Shown: positions 16,955 to 30,780, numbered from the stretch's first letter. The stretch: DNA of 64,000 bases from an uncultured Sphingomonas sp. (GCA_913775975.1 CAJYLQ010000018.1:1-64000); one strand, 5' to 3'. Numbers and translations are program-made. Notes: generated by a model not told the origin, from the sequence alone.

Positions 16955-19900
16955 TCAGTCCTGCCCCCAGTCGCCATGGCCATGGCCCGTCGTCAGCTTC
17001 ACGCCACTGCCCTTGCCGCCCGTCGCGCCTTCCCACCAATAGGGTTTGCGCCGGAAGCCGCCGGTCGCGACCTCGTTCAGCGTCGCGGCGTCGTACAGCC
17101 GGCCGCCCAGCATCACCTGCCGCACCTTTTCCGTGTTGCGGATATCGACGGTCGGATCGGCATCGAGCACGACGAGATCGGCCAGCTTGCCCGGTTCCAG
17201 CGAGCCGACGTCGCGGGCGTAGCCCAGCGACGTGGCCGGCGCGATCGTCCCCGCACGCAGCGCCTCGATCGGCGACCAGCCGCCGCGAACGAAGCTCCAC
17301 ATCTCCCAATGCGCGCCCAGCCCCGGCTGCTGGCCATGCGCGCCGATCGACACCTGCACGCCCCGGTCGGCCAGCTTCTTCGCCTCGCGCGCGCTGGCGG
17401 CGTCGACATAATCCTCCTCGGGCGCCAGCTCGCGCCGGGCATTCTGCGCGGCGAGCGCGGCGGGTGGCGCGTGGCGCGTCAGCAGCGGGTGCCGCCACAC
17501 ATCGGTATGTGCCCGCCAATAGGGGTCGCCCGCCGGCCCGCCATAGGTGACGACCAGCGTTGGCGTGTAGTTGACGCGCGTCTGCGTCCACAGCTGGACG
17601 AGATCGGCATAGAAATGCTCCAGCGGCACATTGTGTTCGACGGTGGAATTGCCGTCCTGCACCAGGCTGACGTCGAGCGTGTAGAGCGAGCCACCCTCCG
17701 GCACGACCTCCAGTCCCTCGGCCTGCGCGGCGGCGACGACCATCTGGCGCTGTTCGCGGCGCGGCTGATTATAGTTCTTCACCGAATGCGCGCCCTGCGC
17801 CTTCAGCCGGCGGACATCGGCCAGCGCATCCTCATAGGCGTTGATCTCCGCATAGACGTCCGGCGCCTTGGCCCCATAGATGATCTCGCCGGTCGAGAAG
17901 GTGCGCGGCTGCAGCCGCATCCCCGCCCGCTGCATCTCCGCCGCCGGAAAGATCTCCGCCGAGCGCGAAGAGGGATCGTGCACGGTCGTGGTGCCGAAGG
18001 CGAGGTTCGCCATCGCGTTCCAGTTCTGCTCCGGGATCAGCTCGTCATCGCCCTGCGGCCCGTGCGCGTGCGCATCGACCAGCCCGGGGATGATCGTCTT
18101 GCCCGCGACATCGATGCGGGTCGCGTCGGCGGGAACCTCCACCGCCGCGCGTGGACCGATCGCGACGATCCGGTCGCCGCGAATCAGGATCGTCGCATCG
18201 TCGATGATCCCGCCATCGGCGCGCGCCATCGTGACGACGCGGGCGCCGGTCAGCGCCACGGTGCCGGTCGGCTTGGCGGCGGGCACGTCCATCGACAGCG
18301 ACACGCCGGTGCGGGGCGGCGCGAACCTGGCCGCGCCCTCGACCGGCGGGGCGGCGGCGAAGAGCGCCCCGGTGTCGGCCGAATAGAGCGTCGGGCCCAT
18401 GCTCCAGTGCAGGCGCCGGCCATCGTCGGACCAGTTGATGAAGTCCGCGCCCTCCGCGCTGACCCGCGTCACGGGCAGCGGCCCGCCCTTCTTGTCGACA
18501 TCGACGCCCTGCGTGCCGGGCATCAGCGGCATCGCGAACGCCTCGTAATTCTGGCGGAACGCGACATAGTCGCCGCGCGGCGACACCTGATAGTCGCTGA
18601 CCAGCTGGCCGGCGGCATGGACGCGCCGGTCCTCGCCATTCAGGTCGGTGCTGACCAGCTGGCGCTTGTCCTTCTCGTTGCTGATCATGAAAATCCGGTC
18701 GGACGCCGCGCCGAACTGCGGCACCGCCGCGTCCTTCGCCACACGCACCGGCGCGCCGCCGGTCGCCGCGACGCGATAGACGCCGCTGCCCGGATTGCCG
18801 CGCGCGGCGGTCAACTCGCCGCCCTGCCCCTGTTCGAACACGATCGTCCGGCCATCGGGCGAAAAGCGCGGTCGGCGATAGAGGCCGGGCACCGTCGTCA
18901 CCGCCCGCGCCGCACCGCCGCCCGCCGCGACCGTGCGCACGGTCCCCAGCCCCGCATCGGTCCAGCCGATAAACACGATCTGCCGCCCGTCGCGCGACCA
19001 GCTGGGCCACAGCTCCAGTTCGTCCCCGCGCGTCAGCCGCCGCGCGGCGCCGCCGCCCGCCACCGGCTTCACCCACAGGCGGCCCAGCGTCTCGAACACC
19101 ACCTGCCGGCCATCGGGCGACACGCTGGCCCAGCGCGGCATCTTCGTGACGATACGATCGGGCGCGACATCCACGGCCGGATGCGTCGCCTCAGCGATGA
19201 CGCGCGTGTCGCTGATGCGGAAGGGGATGACGGCGGCCGTCCCGTTCGTGGCATCGACGCGGCGCAGCTTGCCGCCCGCCCAGAACAGGATGGCCCGGTC
19301 GTCCGGCGTCCACGCCATGTTCGGATAGACGCCCGTGACCGCCCAGGTTTCCTGCACATCGCGGTCCAGATCGTCATAGACGATCCGCTCGACGCCGCTG
19401 TCCAGATCCTTCACCCACAGCTTCGTCTTGATGCCGTCGCGCCGGACGAAGGCGATGCGCTTGCCGTCATGCGCGGGTGTCGGGCGGACGGACCCGCCGA
19501 CGCCGCTCACCGCCGTCTCCACCTCGCCGGTCGTCAGGTCGTAGCGTTCGATGTCGAACAGGTCGGTCCGCGAGTTCTGCGCGTATTGGAAGATCGGGCC
19601 GGGCGTGACGTTGCGGGTGTAATACAGGCTCTTGCCGTCGGGCGCGTAGATCGGCTCGCCCAGTTCCTTCTGCAGCTGCTCGCTGGCGCGCTTGACCAGC
19701 TGGACGCCATCGCCGCCGGTGACATGGTACAGCCAAACCTCGCCGGTGCCGAGGCTGCGGCCGGTCGTGAAATGCTTCTTGGCGACGATGAAGCGACCAT
19801 CGGGCGACCAGCTCGGCTGGTTGAGCAGGCGGAAATCCTCCTTCGTCACCTGCCGCTTGTCGCTGCCGTCGACGTTCATCACCCAGATATTGTCACCGCC

Positions 19901-20392
19901 GCCCCGGTCGGAGGTGAAGGCGATGCGCCGCCCGTCGGGGGAGAAGCGCGGCTGGTGTTCGAACGCCAGCCCCTCGGCGATCCGCGTCGGCGTGCCGCCC
20001 GCGATCGGCATCGTATAGATGTCGCCGAGCAGGTCGAACGCGATCGTCCGGCCATCGGGCGAGACGTCGACGTTCATCCAGCTGCCCTCGTCCACGTCGA
20101 TCCGCACGTCGCGCAGCGTCAGGCCGCGCGGCGCGTTGACGTCCCACTTGGCGGGCTTCGCGGAAGGTGCGGTGGCCGGCGGCGCGGCGTTGGCGTTTGG
20201 CGCGGGCGTGGCGGGCGGCACGGGCGCGGGCAGCGCCGCAGCGTCGGCACGGACAGGGTCGGTCGCCTGATCCTCCGGCGCCTGCGTCGCCGCGACGGGC
20301 GGCTGGCTGGCGGGGAGCTGCACCGCCAGCACGGCGGCAGGATCGAGCGCGACAAGGCACAGGGCGACGGCGGTCGCGGCGCGGCGTGGCAT
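16955..20392 (-). CDS. Exported TolB-like beta-propeller / amidohydrolase fusion protein
   Basis: A 1145-residue exported protein. After a signal peptide (1-23) comes an alanine/proline-rich stretch (about 24-82), then two sets of TolB/WD40-like PD40 repeats (about 83-700) with many VSPDGRTIAF-type strands. The C-terminal part (about 715-1100) is a metal-dependent amidohydrolase with GLVDAHAHG near residue 775, VEHN, SIGAHGQQ and the ADLVVLDADP tail. The family is widespread in sphingomonads and related groups, likely a periplasmic peptidase or cyclic-amide hydrolase whose propeller restricts access; the substrate is unknown. It stands alone, with 110 bases to kdpE downstream of its start and about 137 to the sensor kinase. 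Confidence 0.88.
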   Translation of the reverse strand: MPRRAATAVALCLVALDPAAVLAVQLPASQPPVAATQAPEDQATDPVRADAAALPAPVPPATPAPNANAAPPATAPSAKPAKWDVNAPRGLTLRDVRIDVDEGSWMNVDVSPDGRTIAFDLLGDIYTMPIAGGTPTRIAEGLAFEHQPRFSPDGRRIAFTSDRGGGDNIWVMNVDGSDKRQVTKEDFRLLNQPSWSPDGRFIVAKKHFTTGRSLGTGEVWLYHVTGGDGVQLVKRASEQLQKELGEPIYAPDGKSLYYTRNVTPGPIFQYAQNSRTDLFDIERYDLTTGEVETAVSGVGGSVRPTPAHDGKRIAFVRRDGIKTKLWVKDLDSGVERIVYDDLDRDVQETWAVTGVYPNMAWTPDDRAILFWAGGKLRRVDATNGTAAVIPFRISDTRVIAEATHPAVDVAPDRIVTKMPRWASVSPDGRQVVFETLGRLWVKPVAGGGAARRLTRGDELELWPSWSRDGRQIVFIGWTDAGLGTVRTVAAGGGAARAVTTVPGLYRRPRFSPDGRTIVFEQGQGGELTAARGNPGSGVYRVAATGGAPVRVAKDAAVPQFGAASDRIFMISNEKDKRQLVSTDLNGEDRRVHAAGQLVSDYQVSPRGDYVAFRQNYEAFAMPLMPGTQGVDVDKKGGPLPVTRVSAEGADFINWSDDGRRLHWSMGPTLYSADTGALFAAAPPVEGAARFAPPRTGVSLSMDVPAAKPTGTVALTGARVVTMARADGGIIDDATILIRGDRIVAIGPRAAVEVPADATRIDVAGKTIIPGLVDAHAHGPQGDDELIPEQNWNAMANLAFGTTTVHDPSSRSAEIFPAAEMQRAGMRLQPRTFSTGEIIYGAKAPDVYAEINAYEDALADVRRLKAQGAHSVKNYNQPRREQRQMVVAAAQAEGLEVVPEGGSLYTLDVSLVQDGNSTVEHNVPLEHFYADLVQLWTQTRVNYTPTLVVTYGGPAGDPYWRAHTDVWRHPLLTRHAPPAALAAQNARRELAPEEDYVDAASAREAKKLADRGVQVSIGAHGQQPGLGAHWEMWSFVRGGWSPIEALRAGTIAPATSLGYARDVGSLEPGKLADLVVLDADPTVDIRNTEKVRQVMLGGRLYDAATLNEVATGGFRRKPYWWEGATGGKGSGVKLTTGHGHGDWGQD

Positions 20393-20503
20393 CGGTAGAA
20401 AATCCCCTCTTGTTCCGGCTGCTTGGCCGGATCGCTGCGCCTTAAGGGCACCGATGGGGCGCGCGTGTCAAATCAAATGCCGCCGCCACGGCCACCGGCC
20501 GGC

Positions 20504-21191
20504 TCAGCCGTCGCCGCGCAATCGGTATCCCACCCCCAGTTCGTTGGCGATCACGCTTCCGACCGGGCCGGGCATCTCCAGCTTCTGGCGCAGGTTGCGG
20601 ATGACGATGCGCAGATATTCGACCCGCGGATCCTCGTCGCCCCCCCAGCAGGAGGTCAGCAGCCGCTCATGCGTCACGACCCGGCCGAGATGGCGGGCCA
20701 GCACGGCCAGCACCTCATATTCCTTGCGCGTCAGGTGCACGTCCGCCGCGCCGCGCCGCACGATGCGCCGATCCAGATCGATCGTCAGGTCGCCGCGCTG
20801 CACCACCTGCGCCGCCGCGCCCGGCGGGTTGCGATGGCGCAGCGCCACGCGCAGCCGGGCGAGCAGTTCGTCGGTATCGAACGGCTTGGTCACGAAATCG
20901 TCCGCGCCAAGGTCCAGCGCCGTCACCTTCTCCTCCACCGCCTCGCGCGCGGAGACGACCAGGATCACCGCGTCGCCCTGCGCGCGCAGCAGCGGGATGA
21001 TGCCAAGCCCGTCCCGGTCCGGCAACCCCAGGTCGAGCAGCACCGCCGCCGGCCGCTCCGCCGCCGCCTGGCGCAGCGCCTCGCGCGCGTCGCCCGCCTC
21101 GATCACCATATAGTCGGCGCGGAGCAGCGTGTTGCGCAGCAGGCGGCGGATCGCGGGATCGTCGTCCACCACCAATATTCTGGCCGCCATG

Positions 21192-21199
<8 letters not shown>
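20504..21199 (-). CDS. kdpE: KdpE, response regulator of the potassium-transport operon
   Basis: A 231-residue OmpR-type regulator that activates kdpFABC under potassium limitation when phosphorylated by KdpD. The receiver has D12-D14, phospho-acceptor D56 in LLDLGLPDRDG and K105 in VTKPF; the winged-helix domain has HLTRKEYEVL and ends with VGYRLRGDG. LTRKEYEVLAVLARHLGRV is characteristic of KdpE. The start at 21199 overlaps the kdpD stop by eight bases; a second ATG at 21190 would avoid the overlap. It is the last gene of the kdp operon. Confidence 0.95.
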
Positions 21200-23890
<2,691 letters not shown>

Positions 23891-23891
<1 letters not shown>

Positions 23892-24460
23892 CAGCGCCGC
23901 AGCGCGTCCAGCGCCCGGTTGAGCGCCAGCACGTTGACGTGCGCCTCACCCAGCAGCGACGGTTCGACGCGTGCCGTCACCAGTTCGCGCACCGACGCCA
24001 CCGGCAGCCCGCGAACGCGCGCGATGCGCGGCGCCTGCGCCAGCGCGGCGGCGGGCGACAGGTCGGGGTCCAACCCCGATCCGCTCGCGGTCACGAGGTC
24101 GGCGGGCATGGCGCCCGTCACGCCTTCGCCATGCCGCCTCGCGACATCGGCCTTCACCCGGTCGGACAGCGCCTGCGATGTCGGCCCGTAATTGGAGCCC
24201 GACGAGGCCATCCCGTCATAACCCTTGTCCGCCGCCGACGGCCGCGTCTGGAAATAGCGGTCGCTGGTGAAGGCCTGGCCGACGACCTCCGATCCGATCA
24301 CCCGGCCGTTCGCCTGGATCAGACTGCCGTTCGCCTGATGCGGAAACAGCGTCTGGCCGATCCCGGTCATCGCCAGCGGATAGACGAGCCCGAGCAGCGC
24401 GGCGAACAGGATCGTCATGACGATCGCAGGCCGCACGGCGGAAGTGAAATCCTTACCCAT
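23891..24460 (-). CDS. kdpC: KdpC, potassium-transporting ATPase subunit C
   Basis: A 189-residue subunit with a single N-terminal membrane helix (about 10-32) and a periplasmic domain. Conserved stretches are GSNYGPTSQAL and SGLDPDLSPAAA, both typical of KdpC, which stabilises the complex and increases ATP affinity. It lies 12 bases downstream of kdpB in the operon. Confidence 0.96.
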
Positions 24461-24472
24461 GACAATGCTTCC

Positions 24473-26509
24473 TTATGCGAGGCCGAGGCCACCGACCACC
24501 AGGTCGATGATCTTGATGCCGACGAACGGCGCGATCAGGCCGCCCAGGCCATAGATGGCGAGGTTGCGCGCCAGCAGCGGCCCCGCCCCCATCGGCTTGT
24601 AGGCGACGCCCTTCAGCGCCAGCGGCACCAGCAGAGGGATGATGATCGCGTTGAAGATGATCGCGCTCAGGATCGCCGATTGCGGCGTCGCCAGCCCCAT
24701 GACGTTCAGCACGCCAAGGCCCGGATACAGCGCCACGAACATCGCCGGGATGATCGCGAAATACTTCGCCACGTCGTTGGCGACCGAGAAGGTGGTCAGC
24801 GCGCCGCGCGTCATCAGCAGCTGCTTGCCGAGGCCGACGACCTCGATTAGCTTGGTCGGGTCGCTGTCCAGATCGACCATGTTGCCCGCCTCGCGCGCGG
24901 CCTGCGTGCCGGTGTTCATGGCGACGCCGACATCCGCCTGCGCCAGCGCGGGCGCATCGTTGGTGCCGTCCCCGCACATCGCCACCAGCTTGCCGCCGCG
25001 CTGCTCCTCCCGGATCAGCGCCAGCTTGTCCTCGGGCGTCGCCTGCGCCAGGAAGTCGTCCACCCCCGCCTCTGCGGCGATGGCGGCGGCGGTCAGCGGA
25101 TTGTCGCCGGTAATCATCACCGTGCGGATGCCCATCATGCGCAGCTCGCCGAACCGCTCGCGGATGCCCGCCTTCACCACGTCCTTCAGGAAGATGGCGC
25201 CCAGCAGCCGCCCGTCCATCGCGACCGCCAATGGCGTGCCGCCGGCACGCGCGATCTCGTCGGTGATGCGGCGCAGCTCCGTCGCGGCGGCGGTTTCGCC
25301 GACCCCCGCATTGGCGCGCAGGATCGAATCGACCGCGCCCTTCTGGATCAGCGACCCGCCAAGGCGCACGCCCGAAATCCGCGTCTGCGCGGTGAAGGGG
25401 ATCACCTCCGCCCCCTCCGGCAGCCGCTCGGTCGCGACCCGAAACCGCGCGCGGGCGAGCGCGACGATCGAGCGGCCCTCCGGCGTCTCGTCCGCCAGGC
25501 TGGCGACCAGCGCCGCCTCCGCCAGTTCGGCCTCGCTGGTGCCACCCACGGCGCGGAACTCCGACGCCTGCCGGTCGCCGATCGTAATCGTGCCCGTCTT
25601 GTCGAGCAGCAGCACGTCGATATCGCCCGCCGCCTCCACCGCGCGACCCGACTTGGCGAGCACGTTGAAGCGGACGAGGCGGTCCATCCCAGCGATGCCG
25701 ATCGCCGACAGCAGCGCCGCGATCGTCGTCGGGATCAGCGTGATGAGCAGCGCCGCCAGGATCGCGACGGGAATGCTGCCGCCGGCATAGGATGCGAAGC
25801 CCGGAATGGTGCCGACCGCGATCAGGAAGATGATCGTCAGGCCGACCAGCAGCAGCGTCAGCGCGACCTCGTTAGGAGTCTTCTGCCGCTCCGCGCCCTC
25901 GACCAGCGCGATCATCCGATCGAGGAAGCCCTTCCCCGGCTCGACGGTCACCTTGACTCGGATCTCGTCGGAGATGACGCGCGTGCCCGCCGTCACCGCC
26001 GATCGATCGCCGCCAGCCTCGCGGATCACCGGCGCGCTCTCACCCGTGATCGCCGCCTCGTTGACGGAGGCGACGCCCGCCACGACCTCTCCGTCCGAAG
26101 GGATCAGGTCGCCGGTCTCGACCAGCACCACGTCCCCCACCTTCAGCGCCTGGGCGGACACGGTGTCCCAGTCGCGGCCGTCTCCCTTCAGCCGCTTGGC
26201 GGTCAGGTCCGCCTTGGTCGCGCGCAGGCTCGCCGCCTGGGCCTTGCCGCGCCCCTCCGCCAGCGCCTCGGCGAAGGTGCCGAACAGGACCGTCAGCCAC
26301 AGCCAGATGACGAGCTGCAGCTTGAAGCCGGCGCTCAGCCCGTCATGCCCGATCACCAGCAGCACCGTCATCAGCGCCGCGACGGCGGCGGTGACGAACA
26401 TCACCGGATTGCGGATCAGCTCGGCGGGGCGGAGCTTTACGAAGGAGGCCTTGATGGCGGGCTCGACGAGGTCGGCCGTGAACAGGCTCCGGGTCTGGGA
26501 TTGTGCCAT
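24473..26509 (-). CDS. kdpB: KdpB, potassium-transporting P-type ATPase catalytic subunit
   Basis: A 678-residue P-type ATPase subunit that hydrolyses ATP to drive potassium uptake by KdpA. Visible are TGESAPV with S158 (the serine whose phosphorylation inhibits E. coli KdpB), the phosphorylation site D303 in [23 protein letters not shown] and the hinge [24 protein letters not shown] shown here by its first residues [12 protein letters not shown]. Seven membrane helices are in the expected positions. The length matches the family. It is 13 bases from kdpA. Confidence 0.97.
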   Translation of the reverse strand: MAQSQTRSLFTADLVEPAIKASFVKLRPAELIRNPVMFVTAAVAALMTVLLVIGHDGLSAGFKLQLVIWLWLTVLFGTFAEALAEGRGKAQAASLRATKADLTAKRLKGDGRDWDTVSAQALKVGDVVLVETGDLIPSDGEVVAGVASVNEAAITGESAPVIREAGGDRSAVTAGTRVISDEIRVKVTVEPGKGFLDRMIALVEGAERQKTPNEVALTLLLVGLTIIFLIAVGTIPGFASYAGGSIPVAILAALLITLIPTTIAALLSAIGIAGMDRLVRFNVLAKSGRAVEAAGDIDVLLLDKTGTITIGDRQASEFRAVGGTSEAELAEAALVASLADETPEGRSIVALARARFRVATERLPEGAEVIPFTAQTRISGVRLGGSLIQKGAVDSILRANAGVGETAAATELRRITDEIARAGGTPLAVAMDGRLLGAIFLKDVVKAGIRERFGELRMMGIRTVMITGDNPLTAAAIAAEAGVDDFLAQATPEDKLALIREEQRGGKLVAMCGDGTNDAPALAQADVGVAMNTGTQAAREAGNMVDLDSDPTKLIEVVGLGKQLLMTRGALTTFSVANDVAKYFAIIPAMFVALYPGLGVLNVMGLATPQSAILSAIIFNAIIIPLLVPLALKGVAYKPMGAGPLLARNLAIYGLGGLIAPFVGIKIIDLVVGGLGLA

Positions 26510-26522
26510 GATGGCCCCCTTG

Positions 26523-28241
26523 TCAGAACAGCTGGCCGCGGATCATCGCGAGATGATCGGCGATGGGACCGAGCGCGAGGCTCGGCAGGAAGGTGAGGCC
26601 GCCCAGGATCAGGATGATCCCGACCAGCAGGCCGACCCAAAGGCCGCCGGTGGTGGGGAACGACCCGGCGCTTTCGGGCGTGTATTTCTTCGCCGCGAGC
26701 GACCCGGCGATCGCCAGCATCGGCACGATCACGAAGAAGCGGCCGAACCACATCGCCAGCCCCAGCAAGCCGTTGTAATAGGGCGTGTTCGCGGTCAGCC
26801 CGGCAAAGGCGGAGCCGTTGTTCCCGACCGCGCTGGTAAAGGCGTACAGGATCTCGCTGAATCCGTGCGGCCCCTTGTTCAGCGGCCCCGCCAGTCCCTG
26901 TTGCAGCACGCTCGACAGCGCGGTGAGGCCCAGGATCATCAGTGGCAGCACCGCGATCGCCAGCACGGCCAGCTTCACCTCGCGCGATTCGATCTTCTTG
27001 CCGACATATTCGGGCGTCCGCCCGACCATCAGCCCCGCGACGAATACCGCCAGGATCGCGAACAGCAGGAAGCCGTAGATCCCTGCGCCGACGCCGCCGA
27101 TCACCACCTCACCCAGCTGGATGTTGAACAGCGGCACCAGACCGCCCAGCGCGGTGAAGCTGTCGTGCATCGCATTGATCGCCCCGCACGAGGCCGCCGT
27201 GGTGACGGTCGCGAACAGCGCGGACGCGGCGATGCCGAAGCGGACCTCCTTGCCCTCCATGTTGCCGCCCGCGACGCCCAGCTGGTGCAGCACGGGGTTG
27301 CCCGCCGCCTCCTGCCAATAGGTCACGGTGACACCGGCCAGGAACAGGATCACCATCGCGGACAGGATCGCCCAACCCTGCCGGGTGTTGCCCACCGCCT
27401 TGCCGAACGTCCAGGTCAGGCCGAAGCCGATCAGGAAGATCGACAGCATCTGGACGAGGTTGGTCAGCGCGGTCGGATTTTCGAACGGATGCGCCGAATT
27501 GGCATTGAAGAAGCCGCCGCCGTTCGTGCCCAGCATCTTGATCGCCTCCTGACTGGCCACGGGCCCGAGCAGGATCGACTGGCGTGCGCCTTCCAGCGTG
27601 TCGATGCTGACGACGCCCGCCATCGTCTGCGGCACGCCGCTGGCGATCAGGAACAGGCTATAGACGATGCAGATCGGCAGCAGCAGATACAGCGTCACGC
27701 GCGTCATGTCGGCCCAGAAATTGCCGATCGCCCCCATCCCGTTCTTCAGCGCCTCTCGCCGGGCAAAACCGCGGAACAGCGCGAAGGCGAGCGCGATGCC
27801 CGTCGATGCCGACAGGAAATTGTGGATGGTCAGCGCCAGCATCTGGCTGAGGTTCGACATGGTCGTCTCCCCCGCATAGCTCTGCCAGTTAGTGTTGGTG
27901 GTAAAGCTGACCGCCGTGTCGAAGGCGAGATCGGGGGACAGGCCCGGCAAGCCTTGCGGATTGCCCGGCATAACGCCCTGCAACCGCAGCACGGCATAGG
28001 TCAGCGCCATCAGCGCGATGTTGAACAGCAGCATGTGCAGCGCGTAGCGGCGCCACCCCTGCTCGGCCGCCGGATCGATCCCGGCAAGGCGATAGAAGCC
28101 GCGCTCCACCGGGCCCAGCACGACGTGCAGCGGCGTGCGCCGTCCCTCGTACAGCGCATGGAGCCACAGGCCCACGGGTTTGGTGAGCGCCAGCAGGATG
28201 CCGACGAACAGCAGGATCAGGAACCAGCCCTGGAATGTCAT
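26523..28241 (-). CDS. kdpA: KdpA, potassium-binding channel-like subunit
   Basis: A 572-residue membrane protein with about ten transmembrane helices and four pore-loop repeats. Selectivity-filter-like segments [30 protein letters not shown], and [14 protein letters not shown] are seen. It selects and translocates potassium in the KdpFABC complex. It is 13 bases downstream of kdpF. Confidence 0.97.
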   Translation of the reverse strand: MTFQGWFLILLFVGILLALTKPVGLWLHALYEGRRTPLHVVLGPVERGFYRLAGIDPAAEQGWRRYALHMLLFNIALMALTYAVLRLQGVMPGNPQGLPGLSPDLAFDTAVSFTTNTNWQSYAGETTMSNLSQMLALTIHNFLSASTGIALAFALFRGFARREALKNGMGAIGNFWADMTRVTLYLLLPICIVYSLFLIASGVPQTMAGVVSIDTLEGARQSILLGPVASQEAIKMLGTNGGGFFNANSAHPFENPTALTNLVQMLSIFLIGFGLTWTFGKAVGNTRQGWAILSAMVILFLAGVTVTYWQEAAGNPVLHQLGVAGGNMEGKEVRFGIAASALFATVTTAASCGAINAMHDSFTALGGLVPLFNIQLGEVVIGGVGAGIYGFLLFAILAVFVAGLMVGRTPEYVGKKIESREVKLAVLAIAVLPLMILGLTALSSVLQQGLAGPLNKGPHGFSEILYAFTSAVGNNGSAFAGLTANTPYYNGLLGLAMWFGRFFVIVPMLAIAGSLAAKKYTPESAGSFPTTGGLWVGLLVGIILILGGLTFLPSLALGPIADHLAMIRGQLF

Positions 28242-28254
28242 CGATCCGCTCCTT

Positions 28255-28344
28255 TCAGAAGCGTTCGGGGCGGATCAGCACCGCCACCAGATAGACGAGA
28301 AGGCCGAGCGCGGTCAGCGCCGCGAGCCACAGGTCGAGCGTCAT
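28255..28344 (-). CDS. kdpF: KdpF, small KdpFABC membrane subunit
   Basis: A 29-residue single-helix peptide, translated as [20 protein letters not shown] followed by AVLIRPERF. The helix, the C-terminal LIRPERF and the position directly before kdpA are those of KdpF, which stabilises the complex. It is too short for routine gene finding. Confidence 0.93.
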   Translation of the reverse strand: MTLDLWLAALTALGLLVYLVAVLIRPERF

Positions 28345-28357
28345 CGCATCCCTCCCC

Positions 28358-28450
28358 TCATGCCTTGTCGCACAGGCGGACATAGGCGAACGTCAGCGCC
28401 GACAGCCCCGCCATGATCGCGATCCACACCAGATCCTGCATGATGCTCAT
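28358..28450 (-). CDS. 30-residue membrane peptide at the head of the kdp operon
   Basis: Reads MSIMQDLVWIAIMAGLSALT followed by FAYVRLCDKA: one membrane helix and a short charged end with a cysteine. It lies 13 bases upstream of kdpF and 6 bases downstream of the porin stop, with GAACGGAGATG-type sequence before its start. A peptide of this kind precedes kdpF in many alphaproteobacteria, but its role is not established; it may be an extra accessory subunit. Confidence 0.75.
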   Translation of the reverse strand: MSIMQDLVWIAIMAGLSALTFAYVRLCDKA

Positions 28451-28456
28451 CTCCGT

Positions 28457-29347
28457 TCAGAAAGCGGCGGTCAGCGAGGCGAGCAGCGTGCCGCCGGCGA
28501 TGTTGCCGGTGCCGTCCTGCCCGCGGCTGAAGCTGGGCCGCAGATAGCCGGCCGCGCGGTCGGAGATGTCGGTGCCGACATAGCTCAGATTGACCGTCAG
28601 GTTGCGGTAGGTGGCATCGACGCCCAGCGACCAGTCCCAATAATCGCCCGTCGGCGATACGGCGGTGGCGTTGGGACCCAGCCCGTTCTGCCCCCGGCTG
28701 TGGCCGATATGCGCCTTGCCCGTCAGCGGCGTGCCGGAAATCGCCACCGCGCCGTCGCCCCAGACATACAGATTGTCCGCCGCCGCGCCGGGATGGTCGT
28801 AAGTGCCGGCGGCCGCGCTGGCGCCGGTGTCGTACCATTTGCCGATCGCCTGCTGACGGGGCGCATAGGCGACACCGGCGGTCAGCGTCGCCGGGCCGGC
28901 GGTGCCGGTCAGCTTGGCATAGGGTTCGGCGAAGTCGGTCTTGTTCGCGCCGCCTGGATAGACGTACCAGGTCAGGCCGACGTCCAGCGTCGCATTGTCG
29001 GCCAGCTTCGTCTTGTAGCCGCCGATCAGGTCCAGTTCCATATTGGCGCCGCCGAACGTGCCCCATCCGGCCAGGTTGGACGCCCAGGTCCCGACATACA
29101 GGCCGCTCTCGTGCGCGATCGTCAGGCCGCCCTGCACCGCCATGCGCTGGTCCGTCTGCGATACGCCGCGAAAGCGATAATCGGACGCGATCGTCACGGC
29201 GCCGCTGATCGTGATCGCTGGCGCCACGGACGCCGGCGCCGGTGCGGGCGCCGGATCGGCGACGGCCTCCCCTTGCGCGGACTGCGCCTTCGCCACGCCC
29301 GGAAGCGCCAGCGCCACCATCGCGGCGGCGGCGGAATATACCCTCAT
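28457..29347 (-). CDS. TorF-family putative porin
   Basis: A 296-residue outer-membrane protein of the TorF/Gcw_chp family. A signal peptide (about 1-22, VAKA) is followed by a proline/alanine-rich linker and a barrel containing SDYRFRGVSQTD, a hallmark of the family, and ending in SLTAAF. The ATG at 29347 has AAGGG nine bases upstream; a TTG two codons earlier is unlikely. It is the first gene of the run leading into kdp, six bases before the small peptide gene, so a role in potassium or osmotic permeability is plausible. Confidence 0.86.
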   Translation of the reverse strand: MRVYSAAAAMVALALPGVAKAQSAQGEAVADPAPAPAPASVAPAITISGAVTIASDYRFRGVSQTDQRMAVQGGLTIAHESGLYVGTWASNLAGWGTFGGANMELDLIGGYKTKLADNATLDVGLTWYVYPGGANKTDFAEPYAKLTGTAGPATLTAGVAYAPRQQAIGKWYDTGASAAAGTYDHPGAAADNLYVWGDGAVAISGTPLTGKAHIGHSRGQNGLGPNATAVSPTGDYWDWSLGVDATYRNLTVNLSYVGTDISDRAAGYLRPSFSRGQDGTGNIAGGTLLASLTAAF

Positions 29348-29652
29348 CTCCAAATCCCTTCGGACGGCCTGCCGTCGACCGACGGCGCCTTCAGGGATGT
29401 GCGATTAGGCCCATGCCGCGTAGCAATTCGAGAGCGATTCCCGACAATCGCATAGTGCTGGCATATAGTTTTCGCGCTGCCGCATCACGCTCGCGGAATT
29501 GCGGTCCCGGCAGGCAGAAAGGCCATGTCCGCCGTCGACGACGGGCGTGGAGGGACGCGGCCCGGGGCACCGCACAGACGGAGGTCGATAGCCGTCGTCC
29601 GTCCGCGACGGCTCAGCGGGGCCGGCCCTTCGCGCGGGCCAGCCCCCGCCCC
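29348..29652. other. Intergenic region upstream of the porin-kdp operon
   Basis: About 305 bases with no convincing gene. It must hold the promoter for the porin-kdp transcript; a CTATAT element lies on the minus strand around 29463-29470 in an otherwise GC-rich stretch, but no matching -35 element is clear. The distal end carries the hairpin listed separately. No KdpE site can be defined by eye. Confidence 0.5.
29618..29646. terminator. Hairpin downstream of the carboxypeptidase gene
   Basis: GGGGC-C-GGCCC pairs with GGGCC-A-GCCCC around a 7-base loop, one mismatch, starting seven bases beyond the carboxypeptidase stop. There is no T-run, so it is a possible terminator only. Confidence 0.45.
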
Positions 29653-30780
29653 TCACATCTCGTCGATCATATCCGCCAGTACCTCCAGCATCGACACGCC
29701 CAGTCCGCGCGAACGATCGGGGCTCCAGCCGAATTCGGGATCGGCGTTCGGATCGTGGTCCTTGAACGGCATCTCCAGCGTCATCGCGACCGCACCGAAT
29801 CGCTCGGCCATCTGATTGGTCGACATGGCCAGGTTCGCCCGGCCGGGCGCCGCCTTCTCATAGCCCAGCGCGGTCTGGAAATCGGGCGTATGCGCCGCGA
29901 GGCGGCGACCATAGTCGTAGAATTTGGTGCCGTGGTCTTCCGTCCAGGACGGGATGCCTTCGAAACCTGCCAGGAAATTGGCGGGGATCGCCTCGTCGCC
30001 ATGGATGTCCATCGCCACCGCGACCCCGGTCTCGTCCATCGCGCGCAGCACGCAGAGCACCTCCGGGCTGCGTTCAGCCGAGGGGGCGTGCCATTCGCGG
30101 TTCAGGTTCACGCCCGCCGCATTGGTGCGCAGATGCCCGCGCCGCGTGCCGTCCGGGTTCATGTTGGGAACGACATGCACCGTCGCCCGCTCCAGCAGCG
30201 ACGCGGCAGCGGGGCTGGCGAGCCAGTCCAGCGCGCCCTCCATCCACCATTCGGTCATCGATTCGCCGGGATGCTGGCGACCATAGATCCAGACCTGCTT
30301 CGGTCCGGTCCCGATCGAGAAGGCGTCGATCGCCTGACCGTCCAGGCTTTGCCCCAGTTCGCGATGCCGCATCCCCGGCACGGCGGCGGTGCGGGCCACC
30401 AAGTCCGCATGCCGCTCCATCGTATAGGGCGCGAAATAGGCGAACCAGGCGAGCGGCGCGTCCGCCGCCCACCGCCACTCGAGCACGCCGTCCGCATAGC
30501 CGGTGTCGATCATCCGCCATGCCTGCCGATCGGTCGACAGCCGCGTCCTGTAGCCGGGCCAGCCGAACGGATAGGCGGACCCGCCCGCGTTCAGGATGCG
30601 GAAGGTGAGTGTCCGCCCTGGCTCCACCCCCGCCACGCGGAAATGGAACCACTGGTAGAAGTCCGACTGGTGGTCGGGCACGATCTCCAGATCGACGCGA
30701 TCGCCCTCGATCGCGATGACGCGGATGTTGCCGCTGTCGAACGCGGCGTTGATGCTGATGGTCATTCGCGTCGCGCTCAC
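29653..30780 (-). CDS. M14-family zinc carboxypeptidase (cytosolic carboxypeptidase-like)
   Basis: A 375-residue peptidase of the M14 family, subgroup with an N-terminal beta-sandwich (about 1-120) like eukaryotic AGBL/CCP deglutamylases. The catalytic domain has [12 protein letters not shown] (zinc His/Glu), [28 protein letters not shown] (third zinc ligand) and the catalytic Glu in TLEMPFKD. There is no signal peptide. The GTG start at 30780 has GAGGTGA upstream and overlaps the lipoprotein stop by four bases; an ATG at 30765 is the alternative. The natural substrate of bacterial members is unclear. Confidence 0.87.
   Translation of the reverse strand: MSATRMTISINAAFDSGNIRVIAIEGDRVDLEIVPDHQSDFYQWFHFRVAGVEPGRTLTFRILNAGGSAYPFGWPGYRTRLSTDRQAWRMIDTGYADGVLEWRWAADAPLAWFAYFAPYTMERHADLVARTAAVPGMRHRELGQSLDGQAIDAFSIGTGPKQVWIYGRQHPGESMTEWWMEGALDWLASPAAASLLERATVHVVPNMNPDGTRRGHLRTNAAGVNLNREWHAPSAERSPEVLCVLRAMDETGVAVAMDIHGDEAIPANFLAGFEGIPSWTEDHGTKFYDYGRRLAAHTPDFQTALGYEKAAPGRANLAMSTNQMAERFGAVAMTLEMPFKDHDPNADPEFGWSPDRSRGLGVSMLEVLADMIDEM

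Noticed and set aside
16931..20398. A 1155-codon open frame antisense to the propeller/amidohydrolase gene
   Set aside because: High-GC shadow frame, rich in Arg/His/Pro, with no recognisable domain.
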